Part shown: positions 43,644 through 52,322 of the stretch, in pieces
Layout: each line of letters starts with the position of its first letter
How positions within the stretch are numbered: position 1 is the first letter of the stretch
From: Bradyrhizobium amphicarpaeae
GTDB taxonomy: Bacteria; Pseudomonadota; Alphaproteobacteria; Rhizobiales; Xanthobacteraceae
Direction: 5' to 3'
NCBI RefSeq assembly: GCF_002266435.3
Contig: NZ_CP029426.2
Coordinates: 4,246,001-4,310,000 of the forward strand
Length of the DNA stretch: 64,000 nt
Translations under genes and position numbers: made by a program
The notes under the pieces: generated by a model
Told to the model about the DNA's origin: nothing
The model's database searches: none
Seen by the model: the letters and a program-made list of their open reading frames with translations, nothing else

Positions 43644-44999
43644 TTAGCGCGATGGCGGCCGCAGCGATCGCAGGAGAGTGGCGACGTCATCCACCGCGTC
43701 GAGCCGCCAGACCGCGTCGATGACACGGTCTGCGTCCCAGTCGCTACGACCGGTCCGCACGCCCTCGCGCAATTTGGCCTCGATGTCGCGATCCGTGAGC
43801 GGCGCGGCCTGGCTGCCACGCGGCGCGATCACGGTCTCGGTGAGCAGTTCGCCCGACGCCAGGCGCAACGTCACGCGCGCGGCGCCATCGGGCATCTCGC
43901 CGTCCAGTTCCGCACTCACCTTCTGCCGCAACCGCACGATGTCGGGCCGGATCACCGTCTCATGCGCGAACTCGGCGACCCCGGCCGTGCCCAGCAGCAG
44001 GCCGCAGGCCACGCAATGATGGATGCTGACGCGCGCGTCGCGCTCGTTGTTGACGGGACGGTCGCCGCGGGCGAGCAGCAGCGCCGAGCCCTGCACCGTC
44101 ACCTGCTCGATCTGGTCGACCCGCCCGCCGATGCGCGCGCGCAATGAGAGGCAGGCATCGATCACCGCGTGAAACACGATGCCGGCTGGATACGGCTTGT
44201 AGGTATTCTTCGCGATCTCCCAGGTCTTGCCGAGACCGTCGAGCAGCCGCGCGATGTCGGGCTCGTCGCCCATGGTGCGGGCCCAGCCGAGCGGACCCTC
44301 GATGGCACGGGGCGCGGCTTCATAGCCCTGCTGCGCCAGCAGCGCGGCGAACAATCCGTTCCGCGCCGCGTTTCCCACGCTGACATTCTTGGCCGCGCTG
44401 GGCAGGTTCTCGACATTGCCCGCCGACTGGCTCGCCGCCACGCCGATCGCGTTCGCAATGCCCTCCCGCGGCAGGCCAAGCAGCTTCGCACAGGCCGCGG
44501 CCGCGCCAAAAATCCCGCAGGTCGACGTGATGTGCCAGCCGCGCGCATAATGGCGCGGCGAGACCGAATTGCCGATACGGCATTCGACATCCACGCCGAG
44601 AATGAAGGCGGTCAGCACCTCGCGCCCCGACAGCTTTCGCGTCTCCGCGAGCGCGAATAGGGCGGCTGCGACCGGCGCGGCGGGATGAATGATCGTCTCG
44701 GGATGGGTGTCGTCGAAGTCGAGCAGATTGGCCGAGATGGCGTTGAGGAACGACGCGCAGAGCGCATCCATCGGCTCGGAGTGGCCGATCACCGTCGATG
44801 TCGCGCCACCGCTGAACGGTGCCAGCGTGCGAATCGCGGCGATGACGACGGGATCGCGTGCGGAGCCGAGCGCGGTCGCGAAGAAATTGAGGATCGATCG
44901 TCGCGCTTCGCGGCTCTGCGCTTCCACCTCCACCCATGACGAGGCAGCGACGAAATCGGCGAGCGTCCTGCTCACGCTTGGAATGGAGTCTTGCGGCAC
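43644..44999 (-). CDS. MmgE/PrpD family protein (first copy)
   Basis: A 451-residue protein of the 2-methylcitrate dehydratase/aconitate decarboxylase superfamily: SRTLADFVAASSWVEVEAQ start, NAISANLLDFDDTHPETIIHPAAPVAAALFALAE (the DDTH-x-x-x-x-HP active-site segment) and KTYKPYPAGIVFHAVIDACLSL (the KPYP-x-G motif with catalytic His). It starts at GTG with GAGGAAG upstream. Reactions in this family include dehydration of 2-methylcitrate and decarboxylation of cis-aconitate. It is the first gene of the leftward arm, facing the divergent promoter region. Confidence 0.94.
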   Translation of the reverse strand: MPQDSIPSVSRTLADFVAASSWVEVEAQSREARRSILNFFATALGSARDPVVIAAIRTLAPFSGGATSTVIGHSEPMDALCASFLNAISANLLDFDDTHPETIIHPAAPVAAALFALAETRKLSGREVLTAFILGVDVECRIGNSVSPRHYARGWHITSTCGIFGAAAACAKLLGLPREGIANAIGVAASQSAGNVENLPSAAKNVSVGNAARNGLFAALLAQQGYEAAPRAIEGPLGWARTMGDEPDIARLLDGLGKTWEIAKNTYKPYPAGIVFHAVIDACLSLRARIGGRVDQIEQVTVQGSALLLARGDRPVNNERDARVSIHHCVACGLLLGTAGVAEFAHETVIRPDIVRLRQKVSAELDGEMPDGAARVTLRLASGELLTETVIAPRGSQAAPLTDRDIEAKLREGVRTGRSDWDADRVIDAVWRLDAVDDVATLLRSLRPPSR

Positions 45000-45071
45000 G
45001 CGGGGCGTCTTCCTCGTTTTGTCCGGACCTTATGCCGATCCGCGGCAAACTGTCGACCCCAAATCTTATGC

Positions 45072-45100
45072 TTGACAGCTTGTCTGACAATCATAACAAT
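45072..45100 (+). promoter_or_regulatory. Sigma-70 promoter with embedded FadR-type operator
   Basis: TTGACA (45072-45077), a 17-bp spacer and AACAAT (45095-45100) form a good promoter for the rightward operon. Inside the spacer is the perfect palindrome TTGTC-T-GACAA (45080-45090), which fits the TNGTNNNACNA operator consensus of FadR-subfamily GntR regulators. A repressor bound there would exclude RNA polymerase. The GntR/FCD regulator encoded at 55.5 kb in the same operon is the obvious candidate. Confidence 0.6.
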
Positions 45101-45224
45101 CCGGCCCGTTGGCGCGAACTCACGCTGCCACGACGACGGCGGCCGCGACGGCCGGCCGGCGAATGCGTTTGCCAAAGATCAAGAAGGCGCGCCCCGCGTG
45201 GGACCGCGCGACAGGGAGTAGACG

Positions 45225-46118
45225 ATGGCGGGAGAGATTCTCGGCGTAATCGGCACGGGCCGCATGGGCGGCCCGATGGCGGGACGATTGATGGACGCGG
45301 GCTATTCGCTCGTCGTCTATGACACGCAGGCCGGGGCGACCGAGCCGCTGGTCAAGCGCGGCGCGGTCCTCGCCAGCTCGCCTGCAGATGTCGCCTCACG
45401 CTCCGACATCGTGCTTGCCAGCCTGCCGACACCCGACATCGTCAAGGCCGTTGCGCTCGGCCAGGACGGCATCGGCAGCGGCACCCGCGCCAAGATCGTC
45501 ATCGATCTCTCGACCTCGGGCCCGGGCGCTGCGAAGTTCGTCGCGGAAGGCCTGAAGGCCAAGGGCATGACGCTGGTCGATGCGCCCGTGAGCGGCGGCA
45601 TCAAGGGCGCCGTCAACGGCACGCTGGCGGTGATGGTGTCCTGCCCGCAGGCGACCTACGAGACCGTGCAGCCGATCCTGAAGAATTTCGGCAAGCTGTT
45701 CTACACCGGCGACAAGCCCGGCGTGGCGCAGACCGCCAAGCTCGCCAACAATCTGATGGCGGCCGCCGCGCTGGTGATCACGTCGGAAGCCGTCGCGATG
45801 GGCGTCAAGGGCGGCGTCAACGCCAAGGTCCTGATCGACATCATCAACGCCAGCAGCGGCCGCAACAGCGCCTCGGAAGACAAATTCCCCCGCGCGGTGC
45901 TGCCCGGCACGTTCGATTTCGGCTTCGCGACCGGCCTCTCCTACAAGGACGTCCGTCTCTGCGTGGACGAAGCCGAGGCCATGGGCGTGCCGATGGTCTG
46001 CGGCGCGGTGGTGCGGCAGATGCTCGCGATCACCAACGCCAAATACGGGGCCTCATCCGACTTCACCTCGATCGCCAAGGTACTCGAAGAGTGGGCCGGC
46101 GTCGAGATGCGCGGCTGA
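45225..46118 (+). CDS. Beta-hydroxyacid dehydrogenase (3-hydroxyisobutyrate dehydrogenase family)
   Basis: A 297-residue NAD(P)-dependent enzyme. GVIGTGRMGGPMAGRLMDAGYSLVVYD is the N-terminal Rossmann motif, DAPVSGG the substrate motif, and KLANNLMAAAALVITSEA holds the catalytic Lys and Asn. It oxidises a small beta-hydroxy acid such as 3-hydroxyisobutyrate, tartronate semialdehyde or 2-hydroxymethylglutarate. GGGAG precedes the ATG. First gene of a rightward run that continues with MmgE/PrpD and the ABC importer. Confidence 0.94.
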   Translation: MAGEILGVIGTGRMGGPMAGRLMDAGYSLVVYDTQAGATEPLVKRGAVLASSPADVASRSDIVLASLPTPDIVKAVALGQDGIGSGTRAKIVIDLSTSGPGAAKFVAEGLKAKGMTLVDAPVSGGIKGAVNGTLAVMVSCPQATYETVQPILKNFGKLFYTGDKPGVAQTAKLANNLMAAAALVITSEAVAMGVKGGVNAKVLIDIINASSGRNSASEDKFPRAVLPGTFDFGFATGLSYKDVRLCVDEAEAMGVPMVCGAVVRQMLAITNAKYGASSDFTSIAKVLEEWAGVEMRG

Positions 46119-46146
46119 TCGCGCAGGCCAGGGAGAGCAACCCGCG

Positions 46147-47541
46147 ATGACGATCGGCCCGACCATATCCGGCAAGGTCCCGCTCGCGCGCCAGATGGCG
46201 CGGAGCGTGCTTGCGCTGGATATCGGCTTTTTCGGGCCTGAGGTGGTCGCCAAGGCAAAGCTCTGCCTGCTCGACTTCCTGTCCTGCGCGTTCGAGGCGG
46301 GCCATCATCCCTGGAGCCGCCAGGCCGTTGCGATCGCGCAAGAAGGCGGCAGCGCAACGATCGTCGGAACGTCGCAGCTCTCCTCTCCGGCCGACGCGGC
46401 CTTCGCCAATGCGGTGATGGGGCACGGCCTGGTGCGCGAGGACATGCATGCGGCCAGCATCGCCCACCACGGCGTGGTGATCTGGCCGGCCCTGCTCGCA
46501 TTGTCGGAACAGGCGCCGCTGCGCGGGGGCAGGCTGCTGGCGGCCGCCATCATCGGCTACGAGACCGGTGCGCGGATCGGCCGCGCGCTGCTGACCTCGG
46601 ACCTCGCACGGCTCTATCGCCCCACCGGCCTCGTGGCTCCCCTGGGCGCCGCGCTGGCGGGAAGTTTCGCGCTCGGCCTCTCCGAGGACGAAGCCACCAG
46701 CGCCATCGCGATCGCGGCCAATACCTCCAGCGGGCTCAACGAGTGGCCGCATGCGGGCGGCTCCGACATGTATTTTCATCCCGGCTTTGCCGCCAGCAAC
46801 GCGATCAAGGCGGTCGGCCTTGCCGCGGTCGGCGCGTTCGGCTCGGGCACCATCATCGAAGGCGAAGCCGGACTGTTCGCCGCCTATCGCCGCCAGGCCG
46901 CGCCCGACAGCATCGCCCTCTTCCCCAATGGGGAGTGCGAGATCATGGCCGTCTACAACAAGCCGGTTCCGGCCTGCAATTTCGCGCAGACCGCGGCTCA
47001 AGCAGCGCTCCGTGTCTCGCTCGAGCTCGCCAATACGGACGAGATCGACCGGATCGTCGTTCGCGCGCCTGCTGCCGCCGTGCGCTATCCCGGCTGTGAT
47101 TCAATGGGGCCCTATCGCAACGCGCTCCAGGCCAAGATGAGCATCCCCTTCAGCGTCGCGGCGACGCTGGCGCGGGGCGAGATCGAGGAAGAGAATTATT
47201 CCGAGCCCGGCGATGCCGACATCGTCCGCCTTGTTGCTGTCACCGAGCTCGAGGCCGATGCCGGCTTCACCGCCGCCTTCCCCGGCAAGCAGGGCGCGGA
47301 GGTGACCGTCCATCTGCGCAGCGGCCGGACCATCCGGCACGCCCTGCCCGACGTCATCGCGGCCACGCCGTCGGACATTCGCTCACGCTTTCGCAGCTCG
47401 GCAGCCACGGTCCTCGGCGAGGACCGCGCGCGCCGGCTCGAGCAACTCATCGACGATTGCGAGCAGCTCGGCAATGACGGCGACATCGCCGCGCAGTGCC
47501 GCCTGAACGCAACGGAACGGGCTCTACGATCGGCATCATAA
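46147..47541 (+). CDS. MmgE/PrpD family protein (second copy)
   Basis: A 464-residue member of the MmgE/PrpD superfamily with a different subgroup signature from the first copy: AKLCLLDFLSCAFEAG, NAVMGHGLVREDMHAASIAHHGVVIWPALLAL (the active-site DMH segment) and SDMYFHPGFAASNAIKAV (catalytic His region). It starts 28 bp behind the dehydrogenase gene. The two copies face apart across the same locus and are only distantly similar, so they probably act on different intermediates. Confidence 0.93.
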   Translation: MTIGPTISGKVPLARQMARSVLALDIGFFGPEVVAKAKLCLLDFLSCAFEAGHHPWSRQAVAIAQEGGSATIVGTSQLSSPADAAFANAVMGHGLVREDMHAASIAHHGVVIWPALLALSEQAPLRGGRLLAAAIIGYETGARIGRALLTSDLARLYRPTGLVAPLGAALAGSFALGLSEDEATSAIAIAANTSSGLNEWPHAGGSDMYFHPGFAASNAIKAVGLAAVGAFGSGTIIEGEAGLFAAYRRQAAPDSIALFPNGECEIMAVYNKPVPACNFAQTAAQAALRVSLELANTDEIDRIVVRAPAAAVRYPGCDSMGPYRNALQAKMSIPFSVAATLARGEIEEENYSEPGDADIVRLVAVTELEADAGFTAAFPGKQGAEVTVHLRSGRTIRHALPDVIAATPSDIRSRFRSSAATVLGEDRARRLEQLIDDCEQLGNDGDIAAQCRLNATERALRSAS

Positions 47542-47620
47542 GAAGTGCCGGAGAATACGGGGGAAACATGGTCGATCTCGAGACCAGCTTAGGATCGTCG
47601 GCATCGCGGAGGCGCGGCTG

Positions 47621-48556
47621 ATGGAAGGGTTCTTTCAAGCGCTCGCCGCGGGCCTGCTGATCGGCGCCGTCTACGGCCTGATGTGCGTCGGGCTCGGCCT
47701 GATCTTCGGCGTCATGCGCGTCATCAACTTCGCCCATGGCGATTTCATGATGCTCGGCATGTACGCCGCCTTCTATCTCTTCACCGCCGCCGGCGTGCAG
47801 ACGCTGTTCGGCAACACGGTCGGGCCGTTCGTCGCCATTCTCCTGGCCGGGCCCGTGCTCGCGGTGTTCGGCTATTTCGTGCATCGCACGCTGATCTCGC
47901 ACGTATCGGGGACGCGCACCGCATCGCTCGAAGGCGAAGGCCATTACGCCCAGCTCATCCTCACGCTCGGCATCGCATTGATCCTGCAGAACGGCGGCCT
48001 CATCGTGTTCGGCTCGGTGCTGGCCTCGATCCGGACGCCGCTGTCGAGCTCGGCCTGGGAGCTCGGGCCGTTCTTCGACATGAGCATCTTCCTCAACAAG
48101 GCCCGCAGCATCGACATGATCGTGTCGCTGGTGGTCATGACGCTGCTCTCGCTGCTGATCACACGGACCCGGATCGGCAAGTCGCTCCGCGCCGCCGCGG
48201 ACAATCCGACCGCCGCGACCTATATGGGCATCGACGTCGACCGCGCGCACCGCACCGCCTTCGCGCTCGGCTGCGGCATCACGGCGATCGCCGGCGGCCT
48301 GCTCGCCACAAACTACCCGTTCCACCCCTTCGTCGGCCTCGAATACGTCATCGTCATGTATGCCGGCGTCGTGCTCGGCGGCATGGGCTCGATCATCGGC
48401 GCGTTCTGGGGCGGCATGACGATCGGCCTGGTGCAGCAGATGTCGACGCTGATCCTGCCGACGCAGTTGCAGAACGCCGCGATCTTCGCCGTCTTCCTCC
48501 TCATCATCTTCTTCCGTCCGCAAGGCTTCTTCGGGCGCATGGTCGAGAGGACGTGA
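47621..48556 (+). CDS. Branched-chain amino acid-type ABC transporter permease (LivH-like)
   Basis: A 311-residue inner-membrane permease with eight hydrophobic helices. It shows the family N-terminus GAVYGLMCVGLGLIFGVMRVINFAHGDFMMLGMYAAF and the IVMYAGVVLGGMGSIIGAFWGG segment that contacts the ATPase. It starts 80 bp behind the MmgE/PrpD gene and ends two bases before the ATG of the fused LivM-LivG gene. Confidence 0.95.
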   Translation: MEGFFQALAAGLLIGAVYGLMCVGLGLIFGVMRVINFAHGDFMMLGMYAAFYLFTAAGVQTLFGNTVGPFVAILLAGPVLAVFGYFVHRTLISHVSGTRTASLEGEGHYAQLILTLGIALILQNGGLIVFGSVLASIRTPLSSSAWELGPFFDMSIFLNKARSIDMIVSLVVMTLLSLLITRTRIGKSLRAAADNPTAATYMGIDVDRAHRTAFALGCGITAIAGGLLATNYPFHPFVGLEYVIVMYAGVVLGGMGSIIGAFWGGMTIGLVQQMSTLILPTQLQNAAIFAVFLLIIFFRPQGFFGRMVERT

Positions 48557-48558
48557 CC

Positions 48559-50328
48559 ATGCTCCGGATGCGTTCACTGCTGCCTCCCCTGCTCTTCACG
48601 CTCGCTTATGCCGGGATCTCGCTCGGCGTCACCAACTCCTACTACCAGCTGATCCTGACGCTGGTGCCGGTATGGGCGGTGTTCGGCCTGTCGTGGAATC
48701 TGCTCAGCGGCTACACCGGACTGATCTCGTTCGGCCACGCCGCCTTCTTCGGGATCGGCGCCTATGCGACCGCGCTCGGCCAGATCTATTTCGACATCTC
48801 GCCCTGGCTGCTGATCCCGGTCGCCGCCGTGCTCGGCGGCATCGCCGGGCTCCTGATCGGATTTCCGACCTTTCGCCTGCAGGGTCACTACTTCGCGCTG
48901 GCGATGCTCGCCTATCCGCTCGCCATTCTCTACGTGTTCGAGTGGCTCGGCTTCCAGGAGGTGACGCTGCCGATCAAACGCGACGCGCCGATCGCCTACA
49001 TGCAGTTCGCCGATCCCCGCCTCTACACGCTGCTTGGGCTGGCGCTGATGCTCGGCACCATCGTGCTGACGCAAATCATCGAGCGATCGCGCTTCGGCAT
49101 GGCGCTGCTCGCGATCAAGCAGAACGAAGCCGCGGCTGAAGCGGCCGGGATCAACACGCTGGCCTGGAAGCTGCGCGCGATCACGCTCAGCGGTGCCATT
49201 GCCGCGGCGATCGGAGGGTTCTACGCGCAGGTGCTGCTGGTCGTGACCCCGGCATCGGTGTTCGGCATGCTGGTGTCGGCGCAGGCGCTGACGGTCGCGA
49301 TGTTCGGCGGCGTCGGCACGGTCTGGGGCCCGGTGATCGGATCGGTGATCCTGATTCCGCTCGCCGAGATCCTGCACGCCGAAGCCGGCGCGCGCATCCC
49401 CGGCATTCAGGGCGTCATCTTCGGCCTTGCCATCGTCTGCGTCATCCTGCTCGCGCCGGAAGGCTTGTTCTGGAAGCTGCGCGATCTCCTGCGCAAGCGG
49501 AATGCCGCCAAGGCAACGGCGAGCGACACCGCGGAAACGGTCGCCGCCAATGTCACCGCGCTGCGGCCGGCTTCGCCGCGTCCCGCGACCGGTGAAGTCG
49601 TGCTCGAGGTCTGCAATCTCTCGCGTTCCTTCGGCGGCCTCAAGGCCGTGCAGGATGTCAGCTTCAAGCTGCACAAGAACGAGATCCTCGGCATCATCGG
49701 ACCCAACGGCGCCGGCAAGACCACGCTGTTCAATCTGCTCAACGGCTTCCTCAAGCCGAGCCAGGGCGAGGTGCTGATCGACGGCCGCAAAATGTCGGGA
49801 CAGCGGCCGCACGTGATCTGCGAGGCCGGCATCGGCCGCACCTTCCAGGTGATGCGGCCGTTCCTGCGCATGTCGATCCTCGACAACGTCGTGGTCGGCG
49901 CCTATGTACGCGCCCGCACCGACGACCAGGCGCGCCAGTTCGCGGCCGACGCAGTTGCCCGCGTCGGGCTGTCCGCGGTGGCCGATCGTGTCGCCGGCGA
50001 GCTCTCGACCAAGGAGCTGCGGCTGATGGAGCTGGCCCGCGCGATCGCCGGCCAGCCGCGTATCCTGCTGCTCGACGAGACGCTCGCAGGCCTCGGCCAC
50101 GGCGAGGCCGACGAGGTCGTCGCAGTGATCCAGCAGCTCGCGCGCGACGGCATGACCATCGCCATCATCGAGCACACCATGCAGGCGATGGTGCGCCTCG
50201 TCGATCGCTTCCTCGTGCTCGACCACGGCGCCGTCATCACCGAGGGCCTGCCCGAAGTGGTGACGCGCGACAGCCGTGTCGTCGAGGCCTATCTCGGCAA
50301 GAAGTGGGCGGGCCATGCTGCGAATTGA
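48559..50328 (+). CDS. Fused ABC permease and ATPase (LivM-LivG)
   Basis: A 589-residue fusion. Residues 1 to about 315 are a LivM-type permease (NLLSGYTGLISFGHAAFFGIGAYATAL; GGVGTVWGPVIGSVILIPLAEIL). After a short linker, an ATPase domain starts near 346 with Walker A GPNGAGKTT near 381, a signature-type ELSTKELRLMELARAIAGQP, and Walker B ILLLDETLAGLGHGE. In the signature motif the canonical LSGGQ is replaced by LSTKE, typical of LivG. With LivH and LivF it forms the importer. The fusion removes one of the usual five Liv genes. Confidence 0.95.
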   Translation: MLRMRSLLPPLLFTLAYAGISLGVTNSYYQLILTLVPVWAVFGLSWNLLSGYTGLISFGHAAFFGIGAYATALGQIYFDISPWLLIPVAAVLGGIAGLLIGFPTFRLQGHYFALAMLAYPLAILYVFEWLGFQEVTLPIKRDAPIAYMQFADPRLYTLLGLALMLGTIVLTQIIERSRFGMALLAIKQNEAAAEAAGINTLAWKLRAITLSGAIAAAIGGFYAQVLLVVTPASVFGMLVSAQALTVAMFGGVGTVWGPVIGSVILIPLAEILHAEAGARIPGIQGVIFGLAIVCVILLAPEGLFWKLRDLLRKRNAAKATASDTAETVAANVTALRPASPRPATGEVVLEVCNLSRSFGGLKAVQDVSFKLHKNEILGIIGPNGAGKTTLFNLLNGFLKPSQGEVLIDGRKMSGQRPHVICEAGIGRTFQVMRPFLRMSILDNVVVGAYVRARTDDQARQFAADAVARVGLSAVADRVAGELSTKELRLMELARAIAGQPRILLLDETLAGLGHGEADEVVAVIQQLARDGMTIAIIEHTMQAMVRLVDRFLVLDHGAVITEGLPEVVTRDSRVVEAYLGKKWAGHAAN

Positions 50329-51022
50329 AGGTTTGAGCGCGGGCTACTCCGCAAAACCCGTTCTGAACGACGTCTCGATCGAAGTCGGCGCCGGCCAGTT
50401 CGTCGCGATCGTCGGCCCCAACGGAGCGGGCAAGACCACGCTGTTCAAGACGATCTCCGGCATCGTCAAGCCGAGCGGCGGCGCGATTACGTTCGACGGC
50501 GTCGATCTGCTCGCGGTACCGCCGCCGCAGCGCGCGCATCTCGGCATCGCCCACGTCCCGGAGGGACGCCAGGTCTTCCCGTCACTGACCGTGATGGAGA
50601 ATCTTGAAATGGGTGCGATGACGGAAAGCGGCCGCCGCGACTGGCAGACCAACATCGAACGCATCTTCGAATGGCTGCCGGTGCTGAAGGAGCGCCGCGA
50701 TCAGTTCGCGGGCACGATGTCCGGCGGCCAGCAGCAGATGCTCGCGATCGGCCGCGGCCTCGCCTCCTCGCCGAAGCTCCTGATGCTGGACGAGCCCTCG
50801 ATGGGGCTCGCGCCTTCGACCGCCGACTTCATCTTCGAACGCCTGATCGATATCCGGCGTCAGTCCGGGCTGACCATGCTGCTGGTCGAGCAGCGCGTCG
50901 CGGAAGCGCTGGAATCCGCCGACCACGGCTACGTCCTCGAAGCCGGACATGTCGTGCTCGAAGGCAACAACGACACGCTGCGCGCCGACGATCGGGTGCG
51001 CAAGGCCTATCTCGGCATGTGA
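50315..51022 (+). CDS. Branched-chain amino acid-type ABC transporter ATPase (LivF-like)
   Basis: A 235-residue ATPase. Walker A is GPNGAGKTT, the signature is MSGGQQQMLAIGRGLAS and Walker B is LLMLDEPSMGLAPS. Its ATG overlaps the end of the fused LivM-LivG gene by 14 bp, so translation is coupled. It pairs with the LivG-like half to energise uptake. Confidence 0.96.
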   Translation: MLRIEGLSAGYSAKPVLNDVSIEVGAGQFVAIVGPNGAGKTTLFKTISGIVKPSGGAITFDGVDLLAVPPPQRAHLGIAHVPEGRQVFPSLTVMENLEMGAMTESGRRDWQTNIERIFEWLPVLKERRDQFAGTMSGGQQQMLAIGRGLASSPKLLMLDEPSMGLAPSTADFIFERLIDIRRQSGLTMLLVEQRVAEALESADHGYVLEAGHVVLEGNNDTLRADDRVRKAYLGM

Positions 51023-51055
51023 ACACCATAAAAGCAAAGACCAGGGAGAAACAAA

Positions 51056-52291
51056 ATGAACAAGACATCAAAAGGACTGACGCGGCGCACTGTGCTGTCC
51101 GGCGCCGCCGCCGTCGGCCTCGCCGGCGTGGCACGCGCGCAGACGCCGGCGGAGGTGAAGGTCGGACTGATCGTGCCGCTGTCGGGCATCTACACCCGCC
51201 CCGGCCAAGTGATGAAGATGGGCGCCGAGATGGGCATCGAGCACATCAACGCGCAGGGCGGCATCAAGGCACTCGGCGGCGCCAAGCTGAAGCTGGTCGT
51301 GATCGACTGCGGCGACACCACCGAGAAGGCCAAGAACGCGGCGCAGCGCATGGTGGCGCAGGAGCCTGATCTGGTCGCCGCCACCGGCTCCTATCTCTCG
51401 TCCTTCACGCTCGCAGTCACCGAGGTGACCGAGCGCGCCGAGCTGCCGGTGCTCACGCTGTCCTATTCGGATCTTTTGACCGACCGCGGTTTCAAATACA
51501 TCTTCCAGACCGCTGCGACCGCGAGCCGCCAGTCCGAGCTCGGCCTGCCGACGCTGATGAAGCTCGCCGAGAATGCTTCCGGCAAGAAACCGAAGACCGT
51601 GGCGATGCTGATGGACAACACCGCGACGTCGGTTGCCACGGCCAAGGCACTCAAGGAAAAACTGTTCGCGCAGGAAGCCCTGCAGCTCGTCGTCGAGGAA
51701 GTCTGGACCCCGCCGCTGTCGGATGCGACGCCGCTGATCCAGAAGGTTCGCTCGGCCAAGCCCGATCTGCTGCTGTTCATGCCGAACGCGGTATCCGACG
51801 CCAAGCTCGGCCTCGAGAAGATCAGCGAGTTCGGCCTGGGCCAGGGCAAGATCCCGACGGTGTCCTTCAGCATCACCATTGCCGAGCCCGACATGCTGCA
51901 GAGCGTGAGCCCGGAGACGGTGCAAGGCATCATGACCATCGTCGCCAATTGGGGTTCGAAGGGCCACGAGGCGCTGATCGCCGAGCTCAAGGCCAAGTAC
52001 AAGGAGCCCTGGATGACGCAGAACGTCATCTCGACCTATGGCGACATGTGGCTGATGAAGGAAGCGCTGGAGAAGGCCGGCAAGGCCGACCGCAATGCGG
52101 TCGCGCAGGCCTTCCGCACCATGGATGCCGGCCCGTCGAAATATTATCCGGGCGGCCAGCTCAAATTCGACGAGAAGGGCCGTCGCGTCGGCGCCGGCGT
52201 CGTCATCGTGCAATGGCAATCGGGCGTGCCTGTCACCGTCTATCCGCCCGAGCTCGCGCAGGCGCAGCCGTTCTGGCCGAAGAAGTCCTAA
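51056..52291 (+). CDS. ABC-type substrate-binding protein (first of a tandem pair)
   Basis: A 411-residue Peripla_BP_6 protein. The signal peptide has a twin-arginine pattern (LTRRTVLSGAAAVGLAGVARA), so it may use the Tat route. The mature part begins PAEVKVGLIVPLSGIYTRPG and has SYLSSFTLAVTEVTERAELPVLTLSYSD. It follows livF by 33 bp and supplies the periplasmic receptor of this importer. Confidence 0.94.
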   Translation: MNKTSKGLTRRTVLSGAAAVGLAGVARAQTPAEVKVGLIVPLSGIYTRPGQVMKMGAEMGIEHINAQGGIKALGGAKLKLVVIDCGDTTEKAKNAAQRMVAQEPDLVAATGSYLSSFTLAVTEVTERAELPVLTLSYSDLLTDRGFKYIFQTAATASRQSELGLPTLMKLAENASGKKPKTVAMLMDNTATSVATAKALKEKLFAQEALQLVVEEVWTPPLSDATPLIQKVRSAKPDLLLFMPNAVSDAKLGLEKISEFGLGQGKIPTVSFSITIAEPDMLQSVSPETVQGIMTIVANWGSKGHEALIAELKAKYKEPWMTQNVISTYGDMWLMKEALEKAGKADRNAVAQAFRTMDAGPSKYYPGGQLKFDEKGRRVGAGVVIVQWQSGVPVTVYPPELAQAQPFWPKKS

Positions 52292-52322
52292 GCATCGCGC
52301 AAATCCTGGGGAGGAGACTGTC

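Noticed and set aside
48574..50316. 580-codon antisense frame over the LivM-LivG fusion
   Set aside because: Same shadow effect; the plus strand has complete permease and ATPase motifs.
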